A DNA stretch of 64,000 nucleotides from JBLXBZ01 sp048265185 (lineage in GTDB: Bacteria > Pseudomonadota > Alphaproteobacteria > Rhizobiales > Stappiaceae). The notes beneath the pieces are model-generated. The model did no database searches. It had not been told where the DNA came from and worked only from the letters and a program-made list of their open reading frames with translations. Positions 1 to 9,386 of this stretch are shown piece by piece (within the stretch, counting starts at the first letter, position 1; the number at the start of each line of letters is the position of its first letter). Location: the NCBI GenBank assembly GCA_048265185.1, contig JBLXBZ010000001.1, forward strand, positions 558,001 to 622,000, read 5' to 3'. Both the position numbers and the translations under genes were made by a program.

Positions 1-1898
1 AGGCGCGCCATTCCGACAATGCCCCACTCAGGATAAATCTCTTTATACGCGCGACCTTCCGCAGTCGTGCGAAGATATTGAGCATCCCCGCCAAGACCTG
101 CGAACTCCTGTTCGAACTTGGCGTAGAAGCCATCGCGCGGCTGGCGGATATTATCCAGAGTATTATAGACTAGCGAGTACCCTGCCGCAGAGGTCAGATA
201 TTTCCCAAGCGAATCCTGAATAGCGTAAGACAGATTGTCTGGGTCGCTCGGATTAGAAACCTTGGTCTCATAAATCTTGTAGAAGAGGTTCAAGCGCAGT
301 TCGTCTTCACGCAAAGGAAGCCCAAAAGCGAAGCCGCCGCCTGTGTTCTTTTCATCATACGCCCGGTAATCATTCGAGTCATACTCGCGACGATAAGCGT
401 CAAGCGACAGAGACACCCGACGCCCCATGAAGAACGGCTCGGTGAACGCGAACTCATAGGTTTGCGTGTCCGACCCGCCGCCAACGGCAAGACGAACGTA
501 CTGACCGCGACCAAGGAAGTTTTTCTCGGTAATCGAAACATCGCCGATCACGCCATCGGCGGTGGAGTAACCAACCCCGAAGGAAACTTCACCCGTGGGC
601 TGCTCTTCAACATCCACATTGATGATCACCTTATCAGGCGAGCTACCACGTTGCGTTGAGATATTGACGTTCTTGAAGAAACCGAGATTGCGCAAACGGC
701 GCTCGGCTTTATCCAAAAGCACCCGGTTATAGGCGTCGCCTTCCACCAGATCGAACTCACGGCGAATAACGTAACCGCGCGTTCTATCGTTACCGCGAAC
801 GTTAATCCGCTCCACGTAAACCCGCGGACCTTCTTCGATGTAATAGGTCAGGGAAATCGTCTTATTTTCATAATCACGATTACCGCGAGGACGAACCTCG
901 GCAAAGGCGTATCCTTCTTTAGAAACCTGAATCGTCAGATCTTCCAAAGACTTCTCAACGTCCAGAGAGTTATATGTATCCCCTGTTTTTGTGAGAAGAA
1001 CGGACTTCAGAGCTTCCGGATCGACGGAGGACAGAGACGTCTGAATTTCAACGTCGCCGAATTTATATTTATCGCCTTCGTCAACCGTGATCGTCACGTA
1101 GAAAACGTTCTGCTCACGATCAAGGTCGGCGACGGCGGAGACGATCCGGAAATCCGCATACCCATGACGGTAGTAGAACTGACGCAGCAACTCCTGATCC
1201 GCGTTCAAGCGATCAGGATCATAGGTGTCTGACGAGCGCAACCAGCTAAGAAGCCCGCTCTCACGGGTGCGAATAACGTCCTGCAAACGCCCGTCGCTGA
1301 ATTCCGTATTGCCGATGAAAGTGATTCTTTCGACGCCGGTTTTATCACCTTCGCCAATCTCAAAAACCAGATCGACACGATTGTCAGAACGTTCGATAAT
1401 CTTCGGCTCGACGGAAGCGCGATAGCGACCGGAGCGACGATAGGCTTCCAGAATATTCTGGACGTCGGTCTGAACCTTCGCCTTGGTGAGCATGGAACGT
1501 TCTGTTGAACGCACGACGCCCTCAAGGGTTTGATCGGAGATACGTTTATTGCCCTCGAAAGACACCCGGCTAATGATCGGATTTTCTTTCACGCTAACCA
1601 GAAGCGTCCCGCCTTGCTGAGAAATGGAAACATCCTCAAAAAGACCAGTGGCGAATAAGGCTTTCAACGACTCATCCACATCGGACGGACCATAAGGACG
1701 CCCGGGACGTATAGTCATATAACTACGAACCGTCTCCGGCTCGATTCTCAAATTGCCCTTCACCGCAATTCGGCTTGCGACAGCGGCTACAGCAGTGTCA
1801 GCTCCAAAGAACGGTTGATTAACCGGAGCGAGCGCGCCTGCCGTGCTAACGGCCGCAGCAACTAAAACCACGCGGGACAAAGTCTGCAAATGCTGCAT
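1..1898 (-). CDS. bamA: Outer membrane protein assembly factor BamA (3' end outside window)
   Basis: BamA is the Omp85 beta-barrel that inserts other barrels into the outer membrane, using periplasmic POTRA domains. About 632 codons are present; the C-terminal barrel end runs off the left edge. The ATG at 1896-1898 opens a signal-like N-terminus (MQHLQTLSRVVLVAAAV...), then POTRA sequence beginning 'RIAVKGNLRIEPETVRSYM', with typical POTRA phrases such as 'VSFEGNKRISDQTLEGVV' and 'ITFIGNTEFSDGRLQDVI'. It follows rseP by 169 bp in the same direction, the usual alphaproteobacterial order. The family assignment is firm; completeness of the barrel cannot be judged here. Confidence 0.95.
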   Translation of the reverse strand, partial: MQHLQTLSRVVLVAAAVSTAGALAPVNQPFFGADTAVAAVASRIAVKGNLRIEPETVRSYMTIRPGRPYGPSDVDESLKALFATGLFEDVSISQQGGTLLVSVKENPIISRVSFEGNKRISDQTLEGVVRSTERSMLTKAKVQTDVQNILEAYRRSGRYRASVEPKIIERSDNRVDLVFEIGEGDKTGVERITFIGNTEFSDGRLQDVIRTRESGLLSWLRSSDTYDPDRLNADQELLRQFYYRHGYADFRIVSAVADLDREQNVFYVTITVDEGDKYKFGDVEIQTSLSSVDPEALKSVLLTKTGDTYNSLDVEKSLEDLTIQVSKEGYAFAEVRPRGNRDYENKTISLTYYIEEGPRVYVERINVRGNDRTRGYVIRREFDLVEGDAYNRVLLDKAERRLRNLGFFKNVNISTQRGSSPDKVIINVDVEEQPTGEVSFGVGYSTADGVIGDVSITEKNFLGRGQYVRLAVGGGSDTQTYEFAFTEPFFMGRRVSLSLDAYRREYDSNDYRAYDEKNTGGGFAFGLPLREDELRLNLFYKIYETKVSNPSDPDNLSYAIQDSLGKYLTSAAGYSLVYNTLDNIRQPRDGFYAKFEQEFAGLGGDAQYLRTTAEGRAYKEIYPEWGIVGMAR

Positions 1899-2067
1899 AG
1901 AATCGCTATGCCTTTTTGTTTTCGTTTCGGCGGCTGAACTCACCAACCATCGAAATCACCCAAGAATCTACAATACCATTCGTCGTTTTACAGTCTTTTC
2001 AGACCAAAGCAACAGGCGTCAGGAGCAAAAATGCTTTTCATTGCCGTGCGTTGCTCCTGAGACACGC

Positions 2068-3204
2068 TTAAAGTGCCGATAAGTGCAAAACGTCATTCCA
2101 GGTCGCGAATATCATCAGCATCAGCACAAGACCAATACCGATTCTAAATCCTATATCTTGCACCCGCTCGCTCAAGGGACGACCACGCGCCGCCTCAAAA
2201 GCGTAGAACAGCAAATGCCCGCCATCAAGCATAGGCACAGGCATCAAGTTCAACAGCCCAATACTGACGGATAATACAGCGGTGAGATTAAGCAAGGCCG
2301 CGAGGCCAAGCGTGGCCACTTGACCGGAAATCTGCGCCACGCGGATAGGACCACCGAGTTGATCCGCAGATTCCTTGCCCGTGAAGATCCCGCCGACATA
2401 AGACGCGGTTCGCACGACGACGAACCACGTTTCGCTTACGCCTTCCGCAACCGCGGCGAGCGGCGAATAACTACGGTAAACGACATCTTCAGGCTTGGAG
2501 CTGCGTTGCACGCCAAGCATGCCCACCCGCTGGGTGTTGCCGAAGCGATCCGTAATCTCGCGGCGCTCGGGAACGGCCGTCACCACAACCTCTTCGCCAC
2601 CCCGTGACAAAGTCACCTCAAGCGGCGTGTCGGCGCTACCCGTCACAAGTCGCTGCAGCTGGGAAAAAGAACCGATAGCGCGTCCGTCGACGGAGACCAC
2701 CACGTCGCCCGGCTGAATGCCGGCGACCTCTGCCGCGCTGCCTTCTTGCACGAGGTCAATGCGAGGAGCCACTTCAGCTCGTCCCAGAAACCCGAACAGG
2801 GCGGCGAAAATGACGATTGAGAGAATAAAGTTGGCGATTGGCCCGGCGGCGACGATAGCCGCCCGCCGCCCAACCGACTTTGTGAGAAACGCGCCGCGCC
2901 GCTCTTCAGCGCTCATGGCCGCGACGCTGGCGTGGTCCGGCACGCTCGCCGCATTTTCATCGCCGGCGAATTTCACATAGCCGCCAAGCGGAATGGCGCA
3001 TAACTTCCAGCGCGTGCCCTTCCTGTCATTGCGACCGAACAACTCCGGGCCAAAGCCTACGGAAAAGGCGATGACTTTCACCCCGCACCAGCGCGCCACG
3101 AGAAAATGCCCAAGCTCGTGAAAAAACACGACAATGGTGAGCACGAACAAAAACGGAAGGATGTATCCCACCACTGTGCCATAAACGGACGCGATCAGTT
3201 CCAT
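2068..3204 (-). CDS. rseP: RIP metalloprotease RseP (site-2 protease)
   Basis: Inner-membrane zinc metalloprotease that cleaves transmembrane segments of anti-sigma factors and leftover signal peptides. The 378-residue product has HELGH at residues 29-33 inside the first membrane helix (zinc ligands and catalytic Glu), a central PDZ domain (roughly 140-220), and the C-terminal NLMPVPMLDGG motif that supplies the third zinc ligand. The start is the ATG at 3202-3204. It lies between dxr and bamA, as in most alphaproteobacteria. Its partner anti-sigma factor is not in the window. Confidence 0.95.
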   Translation of the reverse strand: MELIASVYGTVVGYILPFLFVLTIVVFFHELGHFLVARWCGVKVIAFSVGFGPELFGRNDRKGTRWKLCAIPLGGYVKFAGDENAASVPDHASVAAMSAEERRGAFLTKSVGRRAAIVAAGPIANFILSIVIFAALFGFLGRAEVAPRIDLVQEGSAAEVAGIQPGDVVVSVDGRAIGSFSQLQRLVTGSADTPLEVTLSRGGEEVVVTAVPERREITDRFGNTQRVGMLGVQRSSKPEDVVYRSYSPLAAVAEGVSETWFVVVRTASYVGGIFTGKESADQLGGPIRVAQISGQVATLGLAALLNLTAVLSVSIGLLNLMPVPMLDGGHLLFYAFEAARGRPLSERVQDIGFRIGIGLVLMLMIFATWNDVLHLSAL

Positions 3205-3348
3205 AAAAAATCCCTAGCCAAGCTTGCGCGCAATTGTCCATGTTTCAAGTTAACAGCGGGTAATCAAACCCAAAAACGTCACCCCGATACGCCAACGCCA
3301 CACGAATTAGAGATAATGCTTTTATCTGCTCATAACGACCATCTTGTG

Positions 3349-4569
3349 TCAGCGGTTCTGGATTATTTCACGCGCGCAAGTTCGCGCGGCCGCGTCTATC
3401 GCCAAAATCTCGTCAACCGCCTCAGGAGCGTTTGAAAAACCCTGCCCGGAAACCCTCTCGATTGTCCGCTCGACCACAGAGGCTATTTCCAGAAAACCAA
3501 TCTTGTCGCTCAAAAAAGCGCTCACGGCGATTTCGTCCGCCGCGTTCAAAGCGGCGGTGGCTCCCGCGCCGACTTTCAGCGCCTCGCGCGCCAAACGTAG
3601 CGCGGGAAACCGCTCCTCGTCAGGCTTCTCGAATGTCAGCGTCGCCAGCGCTCCGAGATCAAGCCGCTCCACCGGTGTCGCGATGCGGTCAGGCCAGCTA
3701 AGACAATGAGAAATCGGCGTGCGCATATCTGGACTACCCATTTGCGCAAGCAAGGACCCATCGTCATATTGCACAAGTCCATGAACGACGGATTGAGGAT
3801 GAACAAGCACGTCAAGCTGGCGCTCGCAAATCGGAAACAAATGAAAAGCTTCAATGACTTCGAAGCCTTTGTTCATCATGGTCGCGCTATCGATCGATAT
3901 ACGCGCCCCCATGGACCAGTTAGGATGCTTGAGCGCCTGCGCAGGCGTAACCGCGCTCATCGCCTCAACCGAATGATTGCGAAAGGGTCCGCCCGACGCA
4001 GTCAGGATTATTTTCTCAACCCGCGCGGCGTTTTCACGTTCAAACACCTGAAAAATAGCGTTGTGCTCAGAATCAACCGGAAGAATTGAAACGCCAGCGC
4101 GTCGAGCCGCCTGCATGAACAAATCTCCAGCGCACACAAGACATTCCTTGTTCGCCAATGCGATGGTCCGCCCCGCCTGAACGGCCGCAAGCGTCGGCGT
4201 TAATCCCGCAGCTCCCACGATCGCCGCCATCACCATGTCGCTGGGCGCGGCGGCAGCTTCGGCGACGCATTCCGCCCCCGCCAACGCCTCTACGCCGGAA
4301 CCGGACAGCAAGGCCTTCAATTCTCCGTAAGAGGACGAATCGGCCACCACAGCGCGGCGGGCGCCGACTTTAATCGCCGCTTCAGCCAAAGCGCTGGCAT
4401 TGGAATTGGCGGTCAGCGCCACAACTTCAAAGCGCTCTGGATTACGCCCAACCAAATCCAATGTGCTTTTGCCTATGGATCCGGTGGCGCCAAGAACGCT
4501 CAACCGCAATGGCGGCTTGTCATATCTGTTTTTACCTGCGCTCAAAACGCCTTCGCCTTGCTGAAACAC
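3349..4569 (-). CDS. dxr: 1-deoxy-D-xylulose 5-phosphate reductoisomerase
   Basis: Converts DXP to MEP with NADPH in the first committed step of the non-mevalonate isoprenoid pathway, which feeds UppS in the same gene run. The NADPH-binding motif GATGSIG lies near residue 28; the catalytic-domain signatures 'NKECLVCAGDLFM' and 'PVDSEHNAIFQ' follow. 406 residues is normal. The first usable start is the GTG at 4567-4569, 6 bp after cdsA, but it has little Shine-Dalgarno sequence. An internal TTG eight codons later, preceded by AAGGCGAAGG, is a possible alternative, so the exact N-terminus is uncertain. Confidence 0.94.
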   Translation of the reverse strand: MFQQGEGVLSAGKNRYDKPPLRLSVLGATGSIGKSTLDLVGRNPERFEVVALTANSNASALAEAAIKVGARRAVVADSSSYGELKALLSGSGVEALAGAECVAEAAAAPSDMVMAAIVGAAGLTPTLAAVQAGRTIALANKECLVCAGDLFMQAARRAGVSILPVDSEHNAIFQVFERENAARVEKIILTASGGPFRNHSVEAMSAVTPAQALKHPNWSMGARISIDSATMMNKGFEVIEAFHLFPICERQLDVLVHPQSVVHGLVQYDDGSLLAQMGSPDMRTPISHCLSWPDRIATPVERLDLGALATLTFEKPDEERFPALRLAREALKVGAGATAALNAADEIAVSAFLSDKIGFLEIASVVERTIERVSGQGFSNAPEAVDEILAIDAAARTCAREIIQNR

Positions 4570-4575
4570 GTCTGA

Positions 4576-5415
4576 TTAAGCTCCGGTGGGACCGGTGAAA
4601 ATGGTCAAAAGCCCCCCGATGGGGTCGTGCAGATTTCCGCTCACCCCGGCGGCCAAGACAAACAGGACGACCGCGGCGGCGATCAAACCATCCACCCGAT
4701 CGAGCACGCCGCCATGTCCAGGAATGAGAGCTCCGGAGTCTTTCACGCCAAAGCGTCTTTTTAACGCCGACTCCAGTAAATCGCCGGCCTGCGAAACAAC
4801 GGACAACAACAACGCCGCCGCGCCTGTAACGGCAACCGCCCCAAAGCCTGAAACAATCTGAAAGACCACTCCGGTCACAACCGCCGCCGCCGCGCCGCCG
4901 ATAGCCCCGCTCCAGGTTTTCTTGGGAGACACCCGTGGCCACAGTTTAGGTCCGCCGAACGCCCGACCTGTGAAATAGGCTGCGATATCTGTCGCCCAGA
5001 CAGTTAAAATCAGAAAGAAACTCACATACGCTCCCGCCGAACCATGACGAAGCACGTTAAGAGCGATTACCGACAGGCCTGTATAGACAACGCCTTCCGC
5101 GACCCACCGCTGATCCGGTTTTCCCTTTCCAGAGATGACGATCAACCCCGCGCCCACGCAAAGAAATAACAAAAGCCAGTCAGGACTAATAAAAAACCAC
5201 CCGGCGGCGACGGCTAATACGACCGCATACGCCGAAACGCCCGTCGCCGACGTCTCCGAAACACCGACGATAAGACACCATTCACGGATCAAAGCTAATC
5301 CACAAATAGCCGTCAAAGCGACGAAGCTCACGCCTCCGAGCCACGTCACGAACAGCGCGATCGGCCCTAGCGCCAACGCGGACAACACACGCAATCGTAA
5401 ATTAGACAGGGTCAC
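4576..5415 (-). CDS. cdsA: Phosphatidate cytidylyltransferase
   Basis: Integral membrane enzyme making CDP-diacylglycerol from phosphatidate and CTP, the branch point of phospholipid synthesis. The 279-residue protein is highly hydrophobic with several membrane segments and carries the family signature near the C-terminus (SALKRRFGVKDSGALIPGHG followed by GVLDRVD). The only upstream start is GTG at 5413-5415, but GGAGG ends just one base before it, which is unusually tight. A CTG two codons further in has ideal spacing and could be used. It sits between uppS (44 bp gap) and dxr (6 bp gap). Confidence 0.93.
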   Translation of the reverse strand: MTLSNLRLRVLSALALGPIALFVTWLGGVSFVALTAICGLALIREWCLIVGVSETSATGVSAYAVVLAVAAGWFFISPDWLLLFLCVGAGLIVISGKGKPDQRWVAEGVVYTGLSVIALNVLRHGSAGAYVSFFLILTVWATDIAAYFTGRAFGGPKLWPRVSPKKTWSGAIGGAAAAVVTGVVFQIVSGFGAVAVTGAAALLLSVVSQAGDLLESALKRRFGVKDSGALIPGHGGVLDRVDGLIAAAVVLFVLAAGVSGNLHDPIGGLLTIFTGPTGA

Positions 5416-5459
5416 ACCTCCGGGTCGGCCATTGAGCGTAACGGGAAAGCGATATGAAA

Positions 5460-6218
5460 TTACAGGTTCGAAGATTCAGACAACCCGCCATAACGACGCT
5501 CCCTCCCCGCAAAATCTTTCAACGCCATTTCAAACGCCTCTTCGTCGAAGTCAGGCCAATTCAACGGAGAAAAATAGAATTCCGAATAAGCCGCTTGCCA
5601 CAGAAGGAAATTGGAAAGCCTTTGCTCGCCGCTGGTGCGAATGATCAAATCCGGATCCGGGCGCCCGGCGGTGTCGAGATGAGCTTCAAACGTGGCCTCA
5701 TTTATCGCCCCTGCGTCGACCACGCCCGAGGCCACATCCGCCACCAAAGATCTGGCCGCCCGAACCAATTCATTGCGCGCCCCGTAATTAAACGCCAACA
5801 CCAATTCCATACCGGTGTTATCGCGCGTTACGGTTTCGGTTTCTTCAATCAACTTCAGTATTTTTCTTTGCAGGTCATGGCGATCGCCAATAACTTTAAT
5901 GCGAATATTCGCCGCGTGAAGTTCCGCCAAATCCCGCTGAACGAAGCGTTGCAAAAGCGCGAGCAAGAAATCTATCTCAGCGGCTGGACGCGACCAGTTT
6001 TCTGAAGAAAAACTGAAAAGAGTGAGAATTTGCACGCCAGCCTTCCCCGCATGGCGAACAATTCGGCGTAATGTTTCAACCCCTTTTCGATGCCCTTCGG
6101 TTCGTGGCAACCCACGCGCGTTCGCCCAACGACCATTGCCATCCATGATAATTGCCACATGTGACGGAACACAGTTCCGTTCCACGTGGTTTTTCTTGGA
6201 GTGGACATAGCTTTCCAT
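5460..6218 (-). CDS. uppS: Undecaprenyl (polyprenyl) diphosphate synthase, cis type
   Basis: Adds isopentenyl units in cis to farnesyl diphosphate to make the C55 carrier lipid for cell-wall synthesis. The N-terminal IIMDGNGRWA block (catalytic Asp, phosphate binding) and the C-terminal RTSGEQRLSNFLLWQ block are intact. I chose the ATG at 6216-6218, giving 252 residues, close to the family norm; a TTG 11 codons upstream is open but would add a non-conserved tail. It is the first gene of the run leading to cdsA, dxr, rseP and bamA. The 398-bp gap up to frr presumably holds the promoter. Confidence 0.95.
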   Translation of the reverse strand: MESYVHSKKNHVERNCVPSHVAIIMDGNGRWANARGLPRTEGHRKGVETLRRIVRHAGKAGVQILTLFSFSSENWSRPAAEIDFLLALLQRFVQRDLAELHAANIRIKVIGDRHDLQRKILKLIEETETVTRDNTGMELVLAFNYGARNELVRAARSLVADVASGVVDAGAINEATFEAHLDTAGRPDPDLIIRTSGEQRLSNFLLWQAAYSEFYFSPLNWPDFDEEAFEMALKDFAGRERRYGGLSESSNL

Positions 6219-6251
6219 GATCGTTGTCTGGCCTTTTTCAATTGGTTGCAA

Positions 6252-6649
6252 AACAACGCATCGGGTTAGATACAGCTGTTATAAGCGGAAGAGTTCTCAT
6301 ATCGACAGTTCTAACGCGCGATACGCACTCCCATGTATCCAACGGCGCTCAACCGCAGATCAGCTAAAATTTCGACGCAAGCAAGCAACAAGAATTGAGC
6401 CTTCAATTCAAGGCTGTTTTCGCGCGCCGCGATATAAGCGTGAATATATTCCCGCAACCCGTATTAGCCAAATCATTTCATAGACTCGCCCACAAAGACG
6501 ATGCGCGCGGAAAAGTAAAGGAAAGCCTGATCCTGAAATATGCTGAATGGAAAATAGCGAGTTTCAAGGTCCGGAAATGCGCCACGCCAACCTTTACGAT
6601 AGCACACGGCGCAGATCCGGAGCCTATATCCAAATTCAGGAAAAACGCT
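6252..6649. other. Intergenic gap uppS-frr, no gene seen
   Basis: Nearly 400 bp between the frr stop and the uppS start. I find no convincing ORF, tRNA or strong hairpin on either strand. It most likely holds the minus-strand promoter of the uppS-bamA run and the 3' end of the frr transcript. Confidence 0.5.
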
Positions 6650-7213
6650 TTAAACTTGAGCGATTTCTTGCTCTTTTTTCGCCAACATCGCGTCGACCTC
6701 AGAGATCATTTCGTCTGTAATTTTTTGCACTTTCTCAGAAGCCACCCGACTGTCGTCTTGACTCATGGAGCCGTCTTTTTCGAGTTTCTTCAGCGTGTCC
6801 ATACCATCGCGGCGAACATGACGTACCGACACTTTCGCCTGCTCCGCATATTTATGCGCAAGCTTGATGAGACTTTGCCGACGCTCTTCATTCAACTCTG
6901 GAATAGGCAAACGCAGATTCTGTCCATCAACGACCGGGTTAAGGCCAAGGCTGGATTCGCGAATCGCTTTTTCAACCGCCGCGACCATCGACCGGTCCCA
7001 CACCTGAACATTGATCATTCTCGGCTCAGGGACGCTAACCGTAGCCACCTGATTGAGCGGCATTGGCGAGCCATATGCCATCACATTGATGGGGTCCATC
7101 ATTGTCGCCGACGCCCGGCCAGTTCGAAGTCCCGCAAACTCGGTCTTCAAAACCCCGATGGCCCCTTGCATACGACGTTGCAAGTCGCTGTAGTCGAGAT
7201 CCTGATCTGCCAT
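6650..7213 (-). CDS. frr: Ribosome recycling factor
   Basis: With EF-G, splits post-termination ribosomes. 187 residues, the usual length; the coiled three-helix domain with 'GLRTGRASATMMDPINVMAYG' in the N-terminal third and 'RRDGMDTLKKLEKDG' near the C-terminus is typical. GAGG seven bases before the ATG at 7211-7213 supports that start over an in-frame GTG five codons upstream. It lies downstream of pyrH in the same direction with a 241-bp gap. Confidence 0.96.
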   Translation of the reverse strand: MADQDLDYSDLQRRMQGAIGVLKTEFAGLRTGRASATMMDPINVMAYGSPMPLNQVATVSVPEPRMINVQVWDRSMVAAVEKAIRESSLGLNPVVDGQNLRLPIPELNEERRQSLIKLAHKYAEQAKVSVRHVRRDGMDTLKKLEKDGSMSQDDSRVASEKVQKITDEMISEVDAMLAKKEQEIAQV

Positions 7214-7454
7214 GTTTTCCTCACACACTTAAATTACCGGGCGACAATTAAACGCCCGAGATAAAACCTCATGCTGGCGCTTAGTCGCACACTTGTACTT
7301 CAACCAACAAGCGACGCCAAGCGGCAAGCAAACAGCGCCATAAAGCGAACGTTATTTTCCAGACGCCAGAAATAACACGGCTCTCGCCCACAAGGCCACG
7401 CTAACCTTACATATTTTTCAGGCTCTCTCGCCAAAAAACAATGCTGGAATCAAT

Positions 7455-8174
7455 TTAGTCGTCAATAACGGTATAACGCCCGCCCCCGCTGAGAACCTCC
7501 ACAAGAGCGCCCGGAGTTCGAATAGAAAAAACAATCACGGGAATCGAGTTATCACGAGCCAGCGCGATGGCGGTCGCATCCATAACTTTCAAGCCGCGTT
7601 CCAAAACTTCCTGCGGAGCAAGACGCTCATAGCGCTCCGCATCAGGGTTAAGCTTGGGATCATCGGTATAAACGCCGTCAACGCTGGTGCCTTTCAAAAA
7701 GGCGTCGCATTTCATTTCCGCCGCACGCAAAGCCGCCCCGCTGTCGGTGGTGAAAAACGGATTTCCCGTCCCCCCGGCAAAGACGATCACATCCCCGTCT
7801 TCCATGTAACGCTCTGCGCCGCGCTGGGTGAAAGTTTCACAAATCGAAGGCACAGGAACGGCGGACAAAACACGCGCCTGAACGCCAAGACGGCGCAGCG
7901 CATCCGCCACCGTCAGGCTATTCATCACAGTCGCCAACATTCCCATGTGATCGCCCGTGACCCGGTTTCCACCCTTTGCGGCAACCGCGACGCCTCGAAA
8001 AATATTACCTCCGCCGACGACAACGCCAACCTGAGCGCCAAGACGAACGGCTTCCGCAATTTCCTTAGCAACACGATCAACCGTTTCAGGATCAATCCCG
8101 AAATCCTGTTTACCCATCAAAGCTTCGCCGGAAAGCTTGACCAGCACCCGGCGCCATTGCAATCCACCACTCAT
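7455..8174 (-). CDS. pyrH: UMP kinase
   Basis: Phosphorylates UMP to UDP; amino-acid kinase fold, not related to eukaryotic UMP/CMP kinase. The N-terminal 'VLVKLSGEALMG' phosphate loop, 'GVVVGGGNIFRG' and the nucleotide-binding 'GTGNPFFTTDSGAALRA' are intact. The ATG at 8172-8174 gives 239 residues; the open frame upstream (23 extra codons) is not family-like and overlaps the tsf terminator region. A terminator separates it from tsf, so it probably has its own promoter. Confidence 0.96.
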   Translation of the reverse strand: MSGGLQWRRVLVKLSGEALMGKQDFGIDPETVDRVAKEIAEAVRLGAQVGVVVGGGNIFRGVAVAAKGGNRVTGDHMGMLATVMNSLTVADALRRLGVQARVLSAVPVPSICETFTQRGAERYMEDGDVIVFAGGTGNPFFTTDSGAALRAAEMKCDAFLKGTSVDGVYTDDPKLNPDAERYERLAPQEVLERGLKVMDATAIALARDNSIPVIVFSIRTPGALVEVLSGGGRYTVIDD

Positions 8175-8283
8175 CCTATTTTCCCACGCTTTTCCTGTCG
8201 GACCGACGCAATCATCAAATTGCACAAAAATACACCCGTGCAAGCGGTGTGCTCGGCACGGATGTCACTGTTTCAACGTCACA

Positions 8284-8315
8284 TAAAAAAAGGGCGCTGG
8301 AATCACCAGCGCCCT
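8284..8315 (-). terminator. Rho-independent terminator after tsf
   Basis: On the minus strand a perfect 10-bp stem AGGGCGCTGG / CCAGCGCCCT (8291-8315) with a 5-base loop is followed by a run of seven T. It begins six bases after the tsf stop codon, ending the rpsB-tsf transcript before pyrH. Confidence 0.92.
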
Positions 8316-8320
8316 CATCA

Positions 8321-9244
8321 TCAGCTACCGACCGCCGCCGCGACTTCCGCGGCGAAATCAGATTCTTCTTTTTCGATGCCTTCACCAAGAGAGAAGCGAA
8401 CGAACTGGGTCAATTTAATTGGCGCGCCGAGTTCTTTACCGGCGGCTTCAATCGCCTGCTCAACAGTTTTGTCCGGATCAACGACGAAGGCCTGCTTAAC
8501 CAGCGTCACTTCTTCGTAGAATTTGCGCAAGCGGCCCTCAACCATCTTTTCGATGATGTTTTCAGGCTTTCCAGATTCGCGAGCCTGTTCGGAGAACACA
8601 GCTCTTTCGCGCTCAACCACATCCGGATCAAGCTCGTCCGTGCTCAAAGCCAAGGGGCTTGTCGCCGCCACGTGCATGGCGATCTGACGACCAAGCGCTT
8701 CGAGCTTGGCCTTGTCCCCTGTGGACTCCAGCCCGACCAACACGCCGATTTTGCCAAGTCCGTCGGACACGGCGTTATGGATGTAGGTTGCGACCACGCC
8801 GTCGTTCACGGAAACCACGGCAAAACGACGAAGCGACATGTTCTCGCCAATCGTCGAAATGGCTTCCTTGATTTCCTCGTCGACAGTCTTGGAAGATTCA
8901 GGATATGCCGTCGCAGCCAGCTTCTCAACGTCGCCGTCACAAGTAAGCGCGGCGGCGGCGACGCCGCGAACCAACGTCTGGAATGTTTCGTTGCGAGCAA
9001 CGAAATCAGTTTCGGAGTTCAGCTCGATCACGCTTGCCTTCAAGCCATTGGACGCAACGCCCACCAGACCGTCGGCAGCCACGCGGCCAGCTTTCTTGGC
9101 GGCCTTGGCAAGGCCCTTGGTGCGAAGCCAATCAATAGCGGCTTCAACGTCGCCATTGTTTTCCTTCAGGGCTGCCTTGCAGTCCATCATGCCTGCGCCG
9201 GATTTTTCGCGAAGTTCTTTTACCATCGCTGCGGTAATGCTCAT
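8321..9244 (-). CDS. tsf: Translation elongation factor Ts
   Basis: Nucleotide exchange factor for EF-Tu. The UBA-like N-terminus (SITAAMVKELREKSGAGMMD) and the 'LNSETDFVARN' core contact motif are present. The ATG at 9242-9244 is preceded by AGAGG and gives 307 residues, the normal length; an 18-codon upstream extension is open but not family-like. It is co-directional with rpsB (142-bp gap) and ends at the terminator at 8284-8315. Confidence 0.97.
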   Translation of the reverse strand: MSITAAMVKELREKSGAGMMDCKAALKENNGDVEAAIDWLRTKGLAKAAKKAGRVAADGLVGVASNGLKASVIELNSETDFVARNETFQTLVRGVAAAALTCDGDVEKLAATAYPESSKTVDEEIKEAISTIGENMSLRRFAVVSVNDGVVATYIHNAVSDGLGKIGVLVGLESTGDKAKLEALGRQIAMHVAATSPLALSTDELDPDVVERERAVFSEQARESGKPENIIEKMVEGRLRKFYEEVTLVKQAFVVDPDKTVEQAIEAAGKELGAPIKLTQFVRFSLGEGIEKEESDFAAEVAAAVGS

Positions 9245-9386
9245 CGATCGCCTCTTTGATGGGGTTGTTCGATAAATCTGGTGTAGCTCAAAGCTCACCT
9301 CGAATTTGTGACACTATGGCGTAATAAACGCCAAGAAAGAGAAGAAGATCAGCGGGACTAACTCAAGCCCCGCAAATCCAGATCAA